Origin: Branchiostoma floridae
Taxonomy: Eukaryota > Chordata > Leptocardii > Amphioxiformes > Branchiostomatidae
Direction: 5' to 3'
DNA length: 47,011 nt
NCBI RefSeq assembly: GCF_000003815.2
Contig: NC_049986.1
Location: forward strand, 5,402,357 to 5,449,367
The notes beneath the pieces are model-generated. The model saw nothing but the letters and a program-made list of their open reading frames with translations, had not been told where the DNA came from and searched no databases. Both the position numbers and the translations under genes were made by a program. Of this stretch, positions 10,708 through 21,855 are shown piece after piece; positions within the stretch are counted from its first letter, which is position 1, and each line of letters opens with the position of its first letter.

Positions 10708-12213
10708 GTGGGGCAATGTGCAGCACTACTATGCATATCACACATTATGTTAATGACATAAAATACAGGTGGAATCATATGACATGGTACTTTTAAACTA
10801 CTCATGGTGCCTTATTCTTTGCCTGTACATCACAAATTTTGGAAAGTTGCCAAGAGTGTGCAAAAAGTTGAGTTAACGTTATGATTCAAAAGCAATTACC
10901 ATAGATGAAAGGGAGATCTGTATCCTATAGATTTACGTACAGTTCAAATGCCACACTTTATATGCTGCAAGTGCCTCGCTTTTGCAAGAAAAGGCTACAA
11001 TAACATTTGATATGCTGAAGAGCAAAGGACTTTGACTTTGACTTTATTTGGATCCACAAAGGAAAAACAATCTTACAACATACAGTACCTGTTATCAGTA
11101 GCATTTGCTTGCTTCTTGGTTTGGGTTTAAAAATTGGTAAGTTGTAAAAAGAGCCATACAAGAAGCTTCATAACTGTTTAGAATGCATGATACAAATGAT
11201 GGAATTGATACCAATATTATGGAAGTTTATTTGCAAGTTCGTGCCCGAGGGCTAATTGCAAGTACATGTACATGGTATACACATAGTGACAATGGACAGT
11301 CATAATAATATTCTAATCTACTACTAGTGTTGGCTATTTCTAAACAGGTTGGGTTTGACTTCTTTTTTGGAAGCAGAGGGAGACGAAAAGCCCCACATTT
11401 TCTAGAATTTGTGGGTTCTGCGATTTCAAGAGAAAAGTAGCTTTCTGTTCGTCTGTCAATGTGGGGAAGTTGGGATAATACTTTGTGACTTCTCTAAACA
11501 GAGTGATTCTTTTGGTTTCGTTGAATGAACATTTGGAAATGAAGTAATAATAATCCCTGTTGTTTTACAGGTTGTTGTGGCAATCATAAGTTTTTTGGAG
11601 ACCATCCTCATCACATACCTTAGCTATAAGGTATGTCTTGCTGTAATTTTCTCACATGCCACCTTATAATACATTGTTCTCTTTCCAGACCTTAGAATTT
11701 TATCAGAATATGTGTCGGTAATCTACAATCAACCAATCAATTCAATTGATGAATAAACATTCCTTACAATTCTGTAAGTTTTATGTAATGCACGGTTTTA
11801 AAAACGAGTAGCAGTGTAGGACTTGTCACGTACTATCTAGTCACTAGATAATGATAAAAGACAATGTAACGCTAGCTCACTTTTATCCGTTGGGTAACCT
11901 ATATCCGTTGCTTTGAAAAACGGGGTATTTCGGGATATCACGTTGACGGACGTTGGTTTAAAATTGCAATATTTTCTGTACATTGCAGTTTAAAACTACC
12001 ACCTGTGGACTTCATGTGCCTAAATACCCTGTTTTGAAAAACAACGGATATAGGTTACCCCGCGGATAAAGGTGAACTAGCGTTATGATGATTATGTGAT
12101 AAACAAAGCAAGTCTTTTCCTTTCTTTTATAATCTCAGGGCAGCCTTGTTCAGTCAGTGTTCAACATCAGGTTCCTGTTAGAAATGATCAACACAGTCCC
12201 ATTCATCATCACA
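10599..12213 (+). CDS. KCNT: Slo2/KCNT-type potassium channel, internal fragment
   Basis: Three exons splice in frame: 10599-10707 (109 nt, enters phase 1), 11571-11630 (60 nt) and 12139-12213 (75 nt). The product covers the extracellular S1-S2 linker (NYTWMEINW, WVNRSSP, a possible N-glycosylation site), then RPIWGIQ leading into S2 (VVVAIISFLETILI), YLSYKGSLVQSVFNIRF, and the start of S3 (LLEMINTVPFIIT). The order matches sodium-activated Slo2 channels, where WGIQV, a YLSYKGN-like turn and EMINTVPFII occur consecutively; this is family knowledge, not an alignment run here. Slo2 channels are plasma-membrane potassium channels gated by intracellular Na+/Cl-. N-terminal, pore and RCK exons are not visible, so the gene is truncated by gaps or broken. 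A possible fourth exon follows at 12677. Confidence 0.8.
11571..11630 (+). CDS. KCNT: KCNT-like exon: S2
   Basis: Acceptor ttttacag and donor AAG/GTATGT. It encodes 20 codons, mostly hydrophobic, ending YLSYK. Confidence 0.85.
11867..12085. mobile_element. MITE with long terminal inverted repeats (family D)
   Basis: The left arm AACGCTAGCTCACTTTTATC... and the right arm ...GATAAAGGTGAACTAGCGTT are inverted copies over about 43 bp; both contain ggtaaccta/taggttacc and atatccgttg/caacggatat. It sits in the intron before the S3 exon. A related single arm is at about 18841-18897. Confidence 0.8.
12139..12213 (+). CDS. KCNT: KCNT-like exon: start of S3
   Basis: Acceptor aatctcag and donor ACA/GTAAGT, phase 0-0, 25 codons including EMINTVPFIIT. 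Confidence 0.85.
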
Positions 12214-12676
12214 GTAAGTACACTTTAAATCTTCTCCAAATGGAATTAATAACTTTATGCCATGGTTTGCCATAGACATAAACATAATATTGTCATAAAC
12301 AATTTAGAAAAGCAATAGCTTACATGTGTTGTACCGGTTTGTGAAGACAATGCGTGAGTTTTGAGTTGTGCTGAACTGAAGTGTGGGGCACAATGTGTTA
12401 TATATGAATGGTTTATTTCGCATCGAGCGACAAACAATAACATACAGTGGCAGCCTTCATTTCTTAGGCTGAATTGCAGTATGCTTTACACATGTTACAA
12501 TTAAAATGAAAAGCAATAGAGGTGCACAATTCCAAACATTATAAAACATAACAATAATCATCTTTAAAATAACTGTGTATCCATCCAAAGCTTATTTATA
12601 CCTCTAGCACTATGAACTGTTTAGCAAGTCGACAAGGTACGGCAGTGTAGTCTTTCTGTACCTAGCAGTTCTACAG

Positions 12677-12778
12677 TGGAATTGTGTTATCTGGTGTTTA
12701 GACCTGAGGTTTCTGCCATGCAAGCTCACACGGTTTGGCGGTAGCCATTTTGAGAAAGACGAGGAGCTCAGCAAAGAG
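12677..12778 (+). CDS. Possible further exon, product not recognised
   Basis: 102 nt between a plausible acceptor (ttctacag) and donor (GAG/GTAGTT), phase 0-0 and so compatible with the exon ending at 12213. It encodes WNCVIWCLDLRFLPCK..., ending FEKDEELSKE. It does not resemble the LRNLFIPVFLNCW segment expected next in Slo2 channels. It may be a lineage-specific exon, part of another gene or chance. Confidence 0.25.
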
Positions 12779-14757
12779 GTAGTTTTTCAACATATGTAAT
12801 TATATAGTATTCTAAGCACGAATCTCATATAATCCCAATTTCACAATGTCTGTTATTTCCATCAAGTAGGATGTATCCTTGGTATAGTTTATTACACAAT
12901 ATAAGTTGTAAAAAGAAGAAAACCACAAAAGGGATGAGCCATAACCACCAGGTAATTTTCATGCATGCGTAGCAGGTGAACCATACCGCAAAATGTTAAC
13001 TTAGCTTATCATTGGGAATTCTCAGAGGACTACTGGGGCACGGCCGGATATTAGAGTTGTCATTTTTTTTTTCCAACATTTTTTCAAACTTTAGGCCACA
13101 CCAATTTTATTTGTTGCTTCTTGGATTTGCCTGTCCATTTTTTTTGTCATTTAAAAAAAAAGAAGTCACTCATTTTCAAGAAAAAGTATGCTATCACAAA
13201 CCTGTAAATATTGCCATTCAGAGCCACATATACATTATTTCAGTGTAAAAACAATGCCCTTTATTCAGAACGTTAGTAACAAATCAAAGGAAGAGATTCA
13301 TTGCGTAAAACATGCCACTTAACTCCTCAGGCTGTTTTTTTTTTGGGGGTGTTATCTAAGCCATATATCTTCACCCCAGACCTTCGGGGGGGGGGGGGGG
13401 ATCCGAGAGGCAAGAAATAAATTTCGTGTGGCCTACTAAACTACAACTTTGCAGCAGAATTACTTTTGGAATAAAATACTAGATAAGAATATCAGAATTC
13501 ACTCTATTTGAGGGAGGGGGGCTACCTTAAAAAACATACTGAGTCTCATGGGACGTTTTAAATGGGAGACTGCCAAGGTTGAATTATACCGGACCTTTTG
13601 TGAAGTATCCACATAATGGGAAATAAGTGGAAGAATTACTTCCAGTCTCCCAATTTCACAGCGGTTACAATAAAATGTCAGGTAGATTTGCATATTTTGG
13701 GGTACCAACAGGTGCATGTCTGTAACAGTCAGCATTTCAAAAACAGACTTTTGGCCAATCAGATTGGCTTGTAATAGGACACTTTCAGTTCAAGCAAATT
13801 TTTGTAACAACAACTGTTTTATAGTGAAAGCAATCTCTCCTGTTATATAGAGCGAGTAACCACTGTACTGGCTTGACTATGCCTTTCTGGCATTGACTTT
13901 GCTTCCATTTACGTACATCAGCAGAGCTTATAGCCTGCAGTGGCATTGACAGAACTCATTACAGATTATACGATGCAGGGTAGAATTGGATGTAACACTG
14001 ACAATCCCATTTTTGTAATGGCCTACTGTAGATAAGATCGTTGTATGATAGCTTTTCCAGGTGCAATTTTGCCAGGCTAATATATTTCAAACTGAAAATG
14101 TCCTAACAGGAGGGATAAGAAAAATTCAAAGGATCATAGAAATTGTGTGTTCATGTGTGTAAATGTAAATTAACTAATTTTCTTTGTTAGTTGTTTATGC
14201 AACATTATTCCTCTTCTGTAATTCTGCTTTCATTTGTTTTTATTGTCTTAAGTAAAATTGAAATCATACAAAAATTCATGGGAATATGTTCACAAAAGCA
14301 AACATTTCAAGCAAAAAGCCATGTCAAGCCTTATTTCCATAGATTTTTACTGCATGGTGTAAAGTACTGTCATGAAATTTCCTTGGCACTCTAGCATGCT
14401 ATAAACTTTGGGTTCTAGATTACAGAAAATTAGTTACATATTTCATAGGCTCGCAAAGTGCAACACCATAGATCTCTATTCTATTTCATCTCGTACTACA
14501 GGCAGTAAAGTGATGAAAAATGTCCTTCTAGACGTGATGTGATATAATGGCTGTAAAGTGATACCCTACAGACGTTCCACAGTCGATGGAAAGTAATGAA
14601 ATCTCTCATGGCTTGATATTAACGCCAGACGGAGAATGTGATTACAAGGTGTGGAGGGCTCAGACGTCATCTGACCAGCATACAAATGTAGCAATCTCCT
14701 GCACTGGGGTTTGTCAAGCTCTGCATCAACGTTTTCTGAATTCTTATGGGGACCATG
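12779..14757. other. Non-coding, no gene recognised
   Basis: AT-rich sequence with homopolymers, including a G run at 13386-13400. Small open frames here lack splice or homology support. Channel exons S4 onward and DHDH exons 3 onward would be expected in or near this region but are not seen. Confidence 0.5.
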
Positions 14758-15214
14758 GTTTCAATTTGAATGTCAGAAGTTCTGACGAGACTCTTCTTTG
14801 ACTTTATTAACTTTTTCCTTGAAGGCAAACCCCAAAAAAAGCAATAGAGAATTGATAACCAGTGTCTTTGATAACCAGTGTCTTTTAAGCAAATGTTCCT
14901 TGAATACTAAGTGGAAAAAGTCCTGTAGGTTTTGATTTGAATGTCAGAAGTTCTGACAAGACTTGTCTTTGACTTCATTAGCTTTTTCCCTGCAGCCAAA
15001 CCCCAAAACCAAAAGATAACTGATAATCAGGGTCTGTCAAGCTGAACACAAATGTTCTTTGAATTCTTATTGGAAAAAGTCCAGTAGGCTTTGATTTGAA
15101 TGTCAGAAGTTCTGGCAAGACTCCTTTTTGACTTCATTAGTTTTACAACTCCCTGCAGCCAACCCCCAAACCAATAGAGAATTGACAACCAGTGTCTTTC
15201 AGCTGATATTACAT
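14758..15214. repeat. Tandem repeat of about 160-170 bp, three units
   Basis: Units start at 14758, 14931 and 15090. Each carries ttgaatgtcagaagttctg, a ctttgact block, a caaaccccaaa block and an ataaccagtgtcttt-like block. The third unit is cut by the gap at 15215. Confidence 0.8.
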
Positions 15215-15314
15215 NNNNNNNNNNNNNNNNNNNNNNNNNNNNNNNNNNNNNNNNNNNNNNNNNNNNNNNNNNNNNNNNNNNNNNNNNNNNNNNNNNNNNN
15301 NNNNNNNNNNNNNN
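15215..15314. other. Assembly gap (100 N)
   Basis: Unknown-size gap immediately downstream (in the gene's direction) of DHDH exon 2. Confidence 0.98.
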
Positions 15315-15345
15315 TTTTTTCCCTCTCTCTAGATATGTATCTTAC

Positions 15346-15457
15346 CTATGAACTTCTGTGCTGCCAGTTCGGCATACGATCCGTAGGCTGATGGAATGTT
15401 GTGGTTCGTTGCAAACTCCTGTGCTCTCTCAAGGCTCCTGGCTGCCACAGCCACCAC
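15346..15457 (-). CDS. DHDH: DHDH exon 2
   Basis: Acceptor ttgggtag and donor ATAG/GTAAGA. It encodes 37 codons plus one base, including [12 protein letters not shown]. Confidence 0.85.
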
Positions 15458-16947
15458 CTACCCAACAATAATGGATATCAAAAGGTGCCATGAAAGAAAC
15501 ACAATCACAGAACGGTTATTATACTTTTTCAAAAGTTTTCTTTCAACAGTTTTAATGCAGGTTGGCGGACCCTGACATGAAAAAAATATTAAACCATTCT
15601 GTAATCATTGGCAGTGACTGCAAGTGAAAACCGAGATGAACTTCGTGGTAAATACAGTAACTAGTTCCTACGAGCTGAAATTAAAGAAGTAAAAAAATAA
15701 CAACACTCAAATCACACTCTTTTGGCGCAAGGGGGACCTTCCAAGAATTAAAAAAAAAACGAACCGCAATATGTTAAAAAACGTACCTCACATTTCCATA
15801 CCAAGGCCCGGTCGGGAAGATTTCGGGAACGAAAAAGTATTATACTAAAGAAAACAAAGTACACAAGATGTAAAAAAATAGCCGTGGGCATTATTTTATT
15901 TATCTTTATGTATACATTTCTATGCTTCTATGCTTTTTTACAAAGAGCCCAGCCAGGCCACGGTTTGGAAATATGGTGTAGGCCTAAAAGACTGCACTTG
16001 GGGCACGGGTGCTGCACTGCGGGGTTCGTTCACTGCGGCACTGTTGTGTTATTTTCGCTATATTTTCAAGATTTAGATATTCCGTAATACATAAAAGTAT
16101 TACTAAGAATTAAAAAAAATGCACAAAACATAAATATTTTTTTCTCTCTCTGAAATTCGTTGAGTTACCCTTCGAACCCCACAGTGCCGCACCGGTGCTC
16201 CAAGTGCATTGAGATACCATCTTTAAGGTGCACTCTCACCGGGCGTGAGGCTCGCTTGCGGCATTGCTGCGTTCGTTCACTGCGTCACTATTTGTTATAT
16301 TTTCCGATTTTTTATAATTCAGATATTGCGTAATAAGTAGAACTGTGGCATAGAAGACGACAAAATACACAACAAGTATTATAAGAAAATTCGTTCTTTT
16401 TCTCTGAAATTCGTTGAGTATCTTTCGAACCCCGCAATGCCGCAAGTGTGCCTCACGTCCGGTGAGAGTGCACCTAAAGGTGGGGTCACACATGCGTATA
16501 AATTTAAGTCCGTTTGAGGTGCGTATGAAGATCTTAGTCTCTACCAGGCTCCACGGGTCATGGGAAAATAGTACAAATTGGACAAATATAGAAACATAAC
16601 ATGCCAGATGAATTATCTGACCGAGAAGTATGGTTAGTGACCCAGCTAAATCGTCCGACATGTCACCTGTTTACGTTTGTCCAGTTTCTATTATTTTTAC
16701 AACGACCTGTAGAGCCTGGTGGAGGCAAATACTCCCATGCGCGCCTCATACGGACTTAAATATACACGCAGGTGTGACCCCACCTTTAATTGAGGCTAGG
16801 AAACGCGTGTGTGACCGTGTGTGACTCGATCGGATATCCAGACATAAGCCCCACCTGGTGTTCCTCCGCGGGAAGAGTATCCAGGGCCACCTTAAAATCA
16901 TTGCTGATTTTCCCAGCTCCCACTATCCCCCAACGTGTTGGCGCCAT
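15346..16947 (-). CDS. DHDH: Dihydrodiol dehydrogenase (DHDH), 5' part
   Basis: Exon 1 is 16855-16947 (31 codons from an ATG) and exon 2 is 15346-15457 (112 nt); they join in phase 0. The product starts [18 protein letters not shown], the N-terminal Rossmann NAD(P)-binding motif G-x-G-x-I of the Gfo/Idh/MocA oxidoreductase family. It continues with LPAEEHQ, then [16 protein letters not shown] and [12 protein letters not shown], which match the order of motifs in animal trans-1,2-dihydrobenzene-1,2-diol/D-xylose dehydrogenase (NADP-dependent oxidation of dihydrodiols and D-xylose; cytosolic). About 68 of the usual 330 or so residues are present. The catalytic EKP motif and C-terminal domain would be in exons beyond the gap at 15214 and are not visible. 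The 1.4-kb intron 1 is packed with MITEs. Confidence 0.85.
15782..15984. mobile_element. MITE, family B
   Basis: Inverted ends: acgtacctcacatttcc with a downstream ggcccggtcggg block, against cccagccaggcc with tttggaaatatggtgtaggc. The same family, with matching ends, is at 37237-37440. It lies in DHDH intron 1. Confidence 0.75.
15993..16208. mobile_element. MITE related to family A, with different termini
   Basis: Ends TGCACTTGGGGCACGGG... and ...CCGGTGCTCCAAGTGCA are inverted repeats. The interior (ttcgttcactgcgg, agatattccgtaatac, ctctgaaattcgttgag) matches family A at 16223-16476, but the outer 20 bp differ. Confidence 0.75.
16223..16476. mobile_element. MITE, family A
   Basis: Ends AGGTGCACTCTCACCGG and ...CCGGTGAGAGTGCACCT are near-perfect inverted repeats, continuing inward with ttgcggcattgc / gcaatgccgcaa. 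It shares its interior with 31868-32116. Its right end touches the next MITE. Confidence 0.85.
16475..16789. mobile_element. MITE, family C
   Basis: Ends AAAGGTGGGGTCACAC and GTGTGACCCCACCTTT are inverted repeats extending about 45 bp inward (taagtccgtttgagg / cctcatacggactta). It abuts the family A element with no unique spacer. Confidence 0.85.
16855..16947 (-). CDS. DHDH: DHDH exon 1 (start codon)
   Basis: ATG in a good context (gacgtcatggcg), 31 codons to donor CAG/GTGGGG. An in-frame ATG about 10 codons upstream (MPFIFHFSDV) is less likely because the family starts just before the xxRWGIVGxG motif. Confidence 0.85.
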
Positions 16948-18840
16948 GACGTCACTGAAATGAAAAATAAAAGGCATTTTTTTTTACGGAAACGTCATGA
17001 AATTACGTCAGTTTAGTCCTTGTGGGATTAAACTGTCAAGGCTCTACATGACTTGAGGTAGATGCTCATCACAAGTTACTCATAAGTGTAGTCAGCGCTA
17101 ATTCCCGTCTCGTAATCGGAACATCTTCGCCTTTAAACACCGCCGTGACCATTTTTACGTGTATTAGCACACTCCGTCACTTCAATTGTATCGGTATACT
17201 CTTTGATACCGTGAAGTTTTGTGGCTTAGTTGATTGTGGATTATGGCTTGCGATTTTTGACCCGGATTCGAACCCAAGGTTGCCCCTTTTATCGATAGTC
17301 TCTTTCACCATTGACAACATACTGTCGTATATTTGTAATTAAAATATTGCTCTATAGAGGTTTTCACCTGTACTCAGCCATTGAAAAGTTAATAAACGCG
17401 TGGATATGGTATTGACAGGCCAGCGATACAGAGACGACGGTTTCAAGCCGTTTACGAGAAGAATACCTGGGAGTTATGTGCAGTGTTGTATGATTTCACT
17501 ATGTAAACGGAATACATTACATAGCAGTTGATCTTTGTGACAAAGATACCGAACCCTCCTTTATGTATGTAACGTATTTCTAAACACATATTACAATTGA
17601 AACTTACCTGTGGCGTTGTTGTTTTTCAGTGTGTCAATCTTACCACGGATCGATGTCCTCCACCTTTGACCCCGTCCAACAACATAACCGGACTCCCCGG
17701 TAGTCAATGTAGTACATGTACCAATAAACGGGACAGAATATATTTTCAAGGTCATGCCATGTTGATTAGACTGTAGCTACTTGGTTGACATCACTGGGGG
17801 CACAAGATCTTATGCGAGCGTGCGAAGGAGGAGGAGAATGGTACAAGAAACAAAAAAAAGTTCCTTCACTATAAATCTAATTAAGTGGTCAGGAAAACTG
17901 ACCAGATGACCAGAGTATAGTGACAACGCCCCCTTTCACAAACAACATATATATATATACACACACAAACACCCATACACACATATATGAAATAATACGT
18001 GGGGCATACACATTTATATAAATAATCCAAAGCGCGGAAATTGGTGTTTTAAGAAGTGATTGTCTGGATATTGGAGTATTGTTCGAAACGTGCCTGATAA
18101 GCGGGTATCTCACTGTCGACTATTGTTAATTTCGGCAACTGACATGCGGCTCATTTGCCTTTATAGCCCAGATGAACAGGTTTTGGAAAATCGCTGTGAT
18201 GTCACATCATTTTAAACCTAAATAAAATGATTAAAGTACATCAAAATTTAAGAAAGAGATTTTCATGAAATGAGCAAAACGTACTTGTAAGCATGACTGA
18301 AAAAAAAACACGCATAAATGATCTGTTTCAGGCTACGAAATTCGCTACGCGTTGAGCGCTCCGTTAAATGGCTTAGAGGCAGAGTTCACCAAAATACCAC
18401 AGCTTATTAATTGATAAACCCTGACATTTTTTTTCTAGATGTGTAATGTATGCCTACGTCTTGTTGTCCAGTCAACTGCGTCCCCTATCTGTTTCGATGC
18501 AAATTTCGCCAGATTGATAATGATAAGACCTTTTTCGACTAAAATGAGAACTGGGTCCGAACTGGACCTTTTTTTTTATTTTTTAGCAATGTGCACTTTT
18601 TACATTTCAAATGTAACGTTTTACTTAATAAGATGGAAATTATTTGGTAGGTGTTGAGAACAAAAACGCCAATAAAGGTCGATTTTTGGTTTCTTGGCGG
18701 TTGAACTATGGTATACCGGTAAAACTTCTTAAAAGAATATCAATTCGATGGAGCGTGGTTTCAAACTGCAAAGTTTGAAAACACTACAGTGTAGCTTAAA
18801 AACGAATACATGTTTACTCCAATATTTGAAAAGTGCAGTT
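16948..18840. other. Upstream of DHDH; no gene recognised
   Basis: It should contain the DHDH promoter. Also seen: an AT/AC microsatellite at about 17946-17990 and a tRNA B-box-like string (ggattcgaaccc) at about 17266 that may be a decayed SINE. No coding exon was found. Confidence 0.5.
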
Positions 18841-18897
18841 TAATCTTAGTACCGGATATAGGTTACCCGTTGGATAAAGGTTAACTAGCGTTATGGT
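18841..18897. mobile_element. Solo arm of the family D MITE
   Basis: ggatataggttacccgttgg and ggataaaggttaactagcg match the right arm of 11867-12085. No left arm was found nearby. Confidence 0.6.
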
Positions 18898-18945
18898 ATA
18901 TGATTTTAGGCTACGAACTTTTCTAAATCAATTCATGCGGAGCAC

Positions 18946-19497
18946 TTAGGCCGCAGCAAGTAAATTTTATGGATGACATCAGCTCGCGCATTAATTTTCG
19001 CTTGATTTTCATATAGAAGAAAAAAAAAACAAGATTTTTTTTCGTCTGCAGGGATGGTCAACATGACGATAAAGTACCAAATGAGCAAAAATGTTGTGTT
19101 GTAGCCTATTAATTGTACTTGTAGAAGTGACACTTGCGAGGTACCCAGAACTGTAGTTGTAGAAATGAAACTTATCGGATAGTTGTAAAAGTGAGACCTA
19201 TATGGAAGCTATGAATGTGGTTACCAACTTTGTTGGTGATGCCAGTCTACCATACTAGTGTCACTTTTACCACACCAGTACATGTTTTAAATACAGGAAT
19301 GAATGCCTTTGTTGGCTCTGATACCATGTTTTGTCCCTTTAATTCTTTTCACAACAGTCATCACAACTTTATGGTGCCTATTTTTAAAAATGTAGCCATC
19401 TTGTTTTTTTTCACCCATCTTTTTTTTTTCGCCCTATCGCACTATTTTTGCTGTCTGCAGAGGATGTCATCCATAAAATTTACTTGCTGTGGCCTTA
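18946..19497. mobile_element. Non-autonomous DNA transposon, family E, copy 1
   Basis: Terminal inverted repeats GGCCGCAGCAAGTAAATTTT... and ...AAAATTTACTTGCTGTGGCC (about 34 bp) are flanked by TTA on both sides. A TTA target duplication suggests PIF/Harbinger (inference). The interior holds inverted short repeats (gtagaagtgacac / gtgtcacttttac). Collinear with 22642-23173. Confidence 0.85.
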
Positions 19498-20630
19498 GCT
19501 ACACAACCATAAAGAATTTTATCTCCCTGCGTATTGCATCATTAAAGAACACTGATCAATATTTACGTCCTAAAAAATAATAATGATACGAAATATAGTC
19601 GTTACTAATGGACTCACCCGAGATATGAAAACAGATGACCAAAATGTAAAAACACAGCTAAAAGGACCAACTATACACAGAAACATAACACATATCAAAC
19701 AATATTTCTGTTGCCTTTGCTGTGATGTATTGCCTTACAATACAGATGTATGAGACAGCGTCATATTGTCACATTTCAGTAGGACAGTACAGTACATCTG
19801 ACAATATCTTTTTATGGTATTTTATATTAGAAATATGTCAACTTGTTACGAGAAAATTGCAAAGTCACAGTAATAAATTGTAGGTAGATCAAAGGAGGTA
19901 ATATCGACAAATGCGTAGGCTATTGCTTACTGACAACAGAAGAAGTTTTGTGATATGACAGACCGTGCTTAAGACAAGTAGAGTACTGAAATATGGCGAT
20001 GGTGGACATCACTGATACAGATACAGTAAAGCAGTACATTACGCTAACACCAATGCTCCTTGCAATTGTGTGGTGTTTTATTAGAAATATTATATCAACT
20101 TGTTACACGAAAATCACAAAAGCGCAGTAGTTTAAGGTAGTAAGATCAAAGGGGTAAGTAAAATCGAAAAGTGCGTAGGCCATTGTTTACTGACAATAGA
20201 TGAATGTACACGGTATGACAGGCATCACTGTAGACCAGTGGCACGTTGAAATGACGAAATTTGACATCCCTGATTGGCGTAGAAATAATCACGTCACGTA
20301 GGGACCAATGGGAGGAGGAGAGCAAATTTACTGCGACATGATTGACGGTTAGTACTTACGCCACGCTGGCGCATTTCGACGCCACATCAGCGACCCTGAC
20401 GTTTGATTCCTTTTTACGACATATTGAAGAGACATCACTCGCTAAGTAATGTACATACTTCATAATGATGTTTATAATATCAAAACATGTACATGTAATA
20501 TAATTGTAGATTCAAGTGTCATTTTATCTCTGTCGTTTTTTTTACGCCCATTCAAGCTTTGCGTGGACGACAGGCTCAACAAGTATATAGTACATGTACT
20601 ACCTTATCTTACCTTACCTTAGTCTCTACC
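19498..20630. repeat. Non-coding with an old tandem duplication
   Basis: Segments at about 19810-19990 and 20065-20250 share tattagaaatat, caacttgttac, gatcaaagg and gcgtaggc..ttactgacaa in the same order, with many differences. No gene was recognised. Confidence 0.6.
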
Positions 20631-20730
20631 NNNNNNNNNNNNNNNNNNNNNNNNNNNNNNNNNNNNNNNNNNNNNNNNNNNNNNNNNNNNNNNNNNNNNN
20701 NNNNNNNNNNNNNNNNNNNNNNNNNNNNNN
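20631..20730. other. Assembly gap (100 N)
   Basis: Unknown-size gap directly before a (GT)n tract. It may hide the 5' exons of the FReD gene whose last exon is at 21514. Confidence 0.98.
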
Positions 20731-20793
<63 letters not shown>

Positions 20794-20804
20794 TGTGTGT
20801 GTGT
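20731..20804. repeat. (GT)n microsatellite
   Basis: About 37 GT dinucleotides with one interruption at 20791. It borders the gap, so the true length is unknown. Open frames across it are artefacts. Confidence 0.95.
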
Positions 20805-21513
20805 CTATGAACAAGATAACTCAAGAATAGCTGAGTGGACTGGTTTCATACTTGGTGTGTTGGTGGGGTGTGACGAAAGCAGGAAATGATTAGATTTGGG
20901 AGCCCCCTAGCGGCTTCCCTTGGTACTGCAGTGCAACTTCCGGTTTTGCTTACTCGTGTTCTGAACAAGGTATGGTCACAATTTTTGTGTGTTAGATAGC
21001 TCTTGTTCTCAGAAAGAAGTGACATGAGTTTGGGCCTCCTAGCATCCAGTTTTAGGACAGCAGGGGCATTTTTGTCAAAAACTTCTGAAGAGGATAGCTC
21101 AAGAAGGGAACAACGGATTTTCATAAATTTTGGCATGTAGGTACCTTAGACAATGTTGTCAACAACTGGACTTCATTAATGTAACACATGTAAACTATGA
21201 TAGGTGGAACATAAGCATATACCAAATATGCAAATGAGGTACTGATTTGCATAATGTGTACATTTCTACCTTGTCCCCCCATCGACCAGGAGGTCGAGGG
21301 ACAAAGTAAATTGGCATACAAATTGCAAAACCGGTTAATTATTAATGACGGGAATTTTATACTTGTGACATGTGTATGTTAGTCAATGATGAATATCACC
21401 ATGCATAAATCATGTAAATGTGTATTTGCATAAAATTTACAAAAGCTCTAAATTTTTCATGGAGGTATGAGGTCGCCGAACGCCGAACGTTTTTTTTTTC
21501 TTTCTATTTTCAG

Positions 21514-21776
21514 GTGATGGCATGACCGACCCAGCCCGTCCTCACAACGGCATGTACTTTTCTACACGGGACAGAGAGAACGACATCCACCCCACTGCTA
21601 ACTGTGCTCAAGTGCACCATGGCGCATGGTGGTACGTTGATTGTCATCGTGCAAACCTGAACGGCCTGTATCTGGTTGGAGCTCATCAGTCTTATGCAGA
21701 TGGTGTCAACTGGTTGCCTTGGAAGGGGACTCGCTATTCACTGAAAACAGCTGAAATGAAAATAAGACCAAATTAA
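21514..21776 (+). CDS. Fibrinogen-related protein, terminal exon only
   Basis: 263 nt from acceptor ttttcag (phase 1) to TAA, encoding the last 86 or so residues of a fibrinogen C-terminal (FReD) domain. It has HNGMYFSTRDREND (the D-R-x-N-D calcium-site region), NCAQ..GAWWY..CH (the C-terminal disulphide pair and WWY), LNGLYLVG, GVNWLPWKG and TAEMKIRPN. FReD proteins (ficolins, angiopoietin-like and FREPs) are secreted lectin-like or signalling proteins. No earlier exons occur between 19.5 and 21.5 kb; they may lie in the gap at 20631. Its phase fits exon 5 of the downstream FReD gene, but it lies upstream of that gene's start, so it belongs to a separate upstream paralogue. Confidence 0.85.
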
Positions 21777-21849
21777 GTTCATATTTAATATAGCATCGAT
21801 GCTAGCACGCCACCATGTCCTCACGGACTGTAAGAATGATCCACAGAAA

Positions 21850-21855
21850 AATAAA
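21850..21855 (+). terminator. Polyadenylation signal AATAAA
   Basis: It lies 74 nt after the stop codon of the FReD terminal exon. Confidence 0.6.

Noticed and set aside
16236-16661. 141-residue hydrophobic frame on the minus strand
   Set aside because: It spans the family A MITE and part of family C; the same peptide arises from the MITE copy at 31868-32116.
17260-17280. Possible tRNA gene (ggattcgaaccc)
   Set aside because: Only a B-box-like string; no acceptor stem, anticodon arm or proper T stem could be drawn. At best a decayed SINE.
20559-20830. Open frames of alternating Cys-Val or Thr-His
   Set aside because: Translations of the GT microsatellite and the gap.
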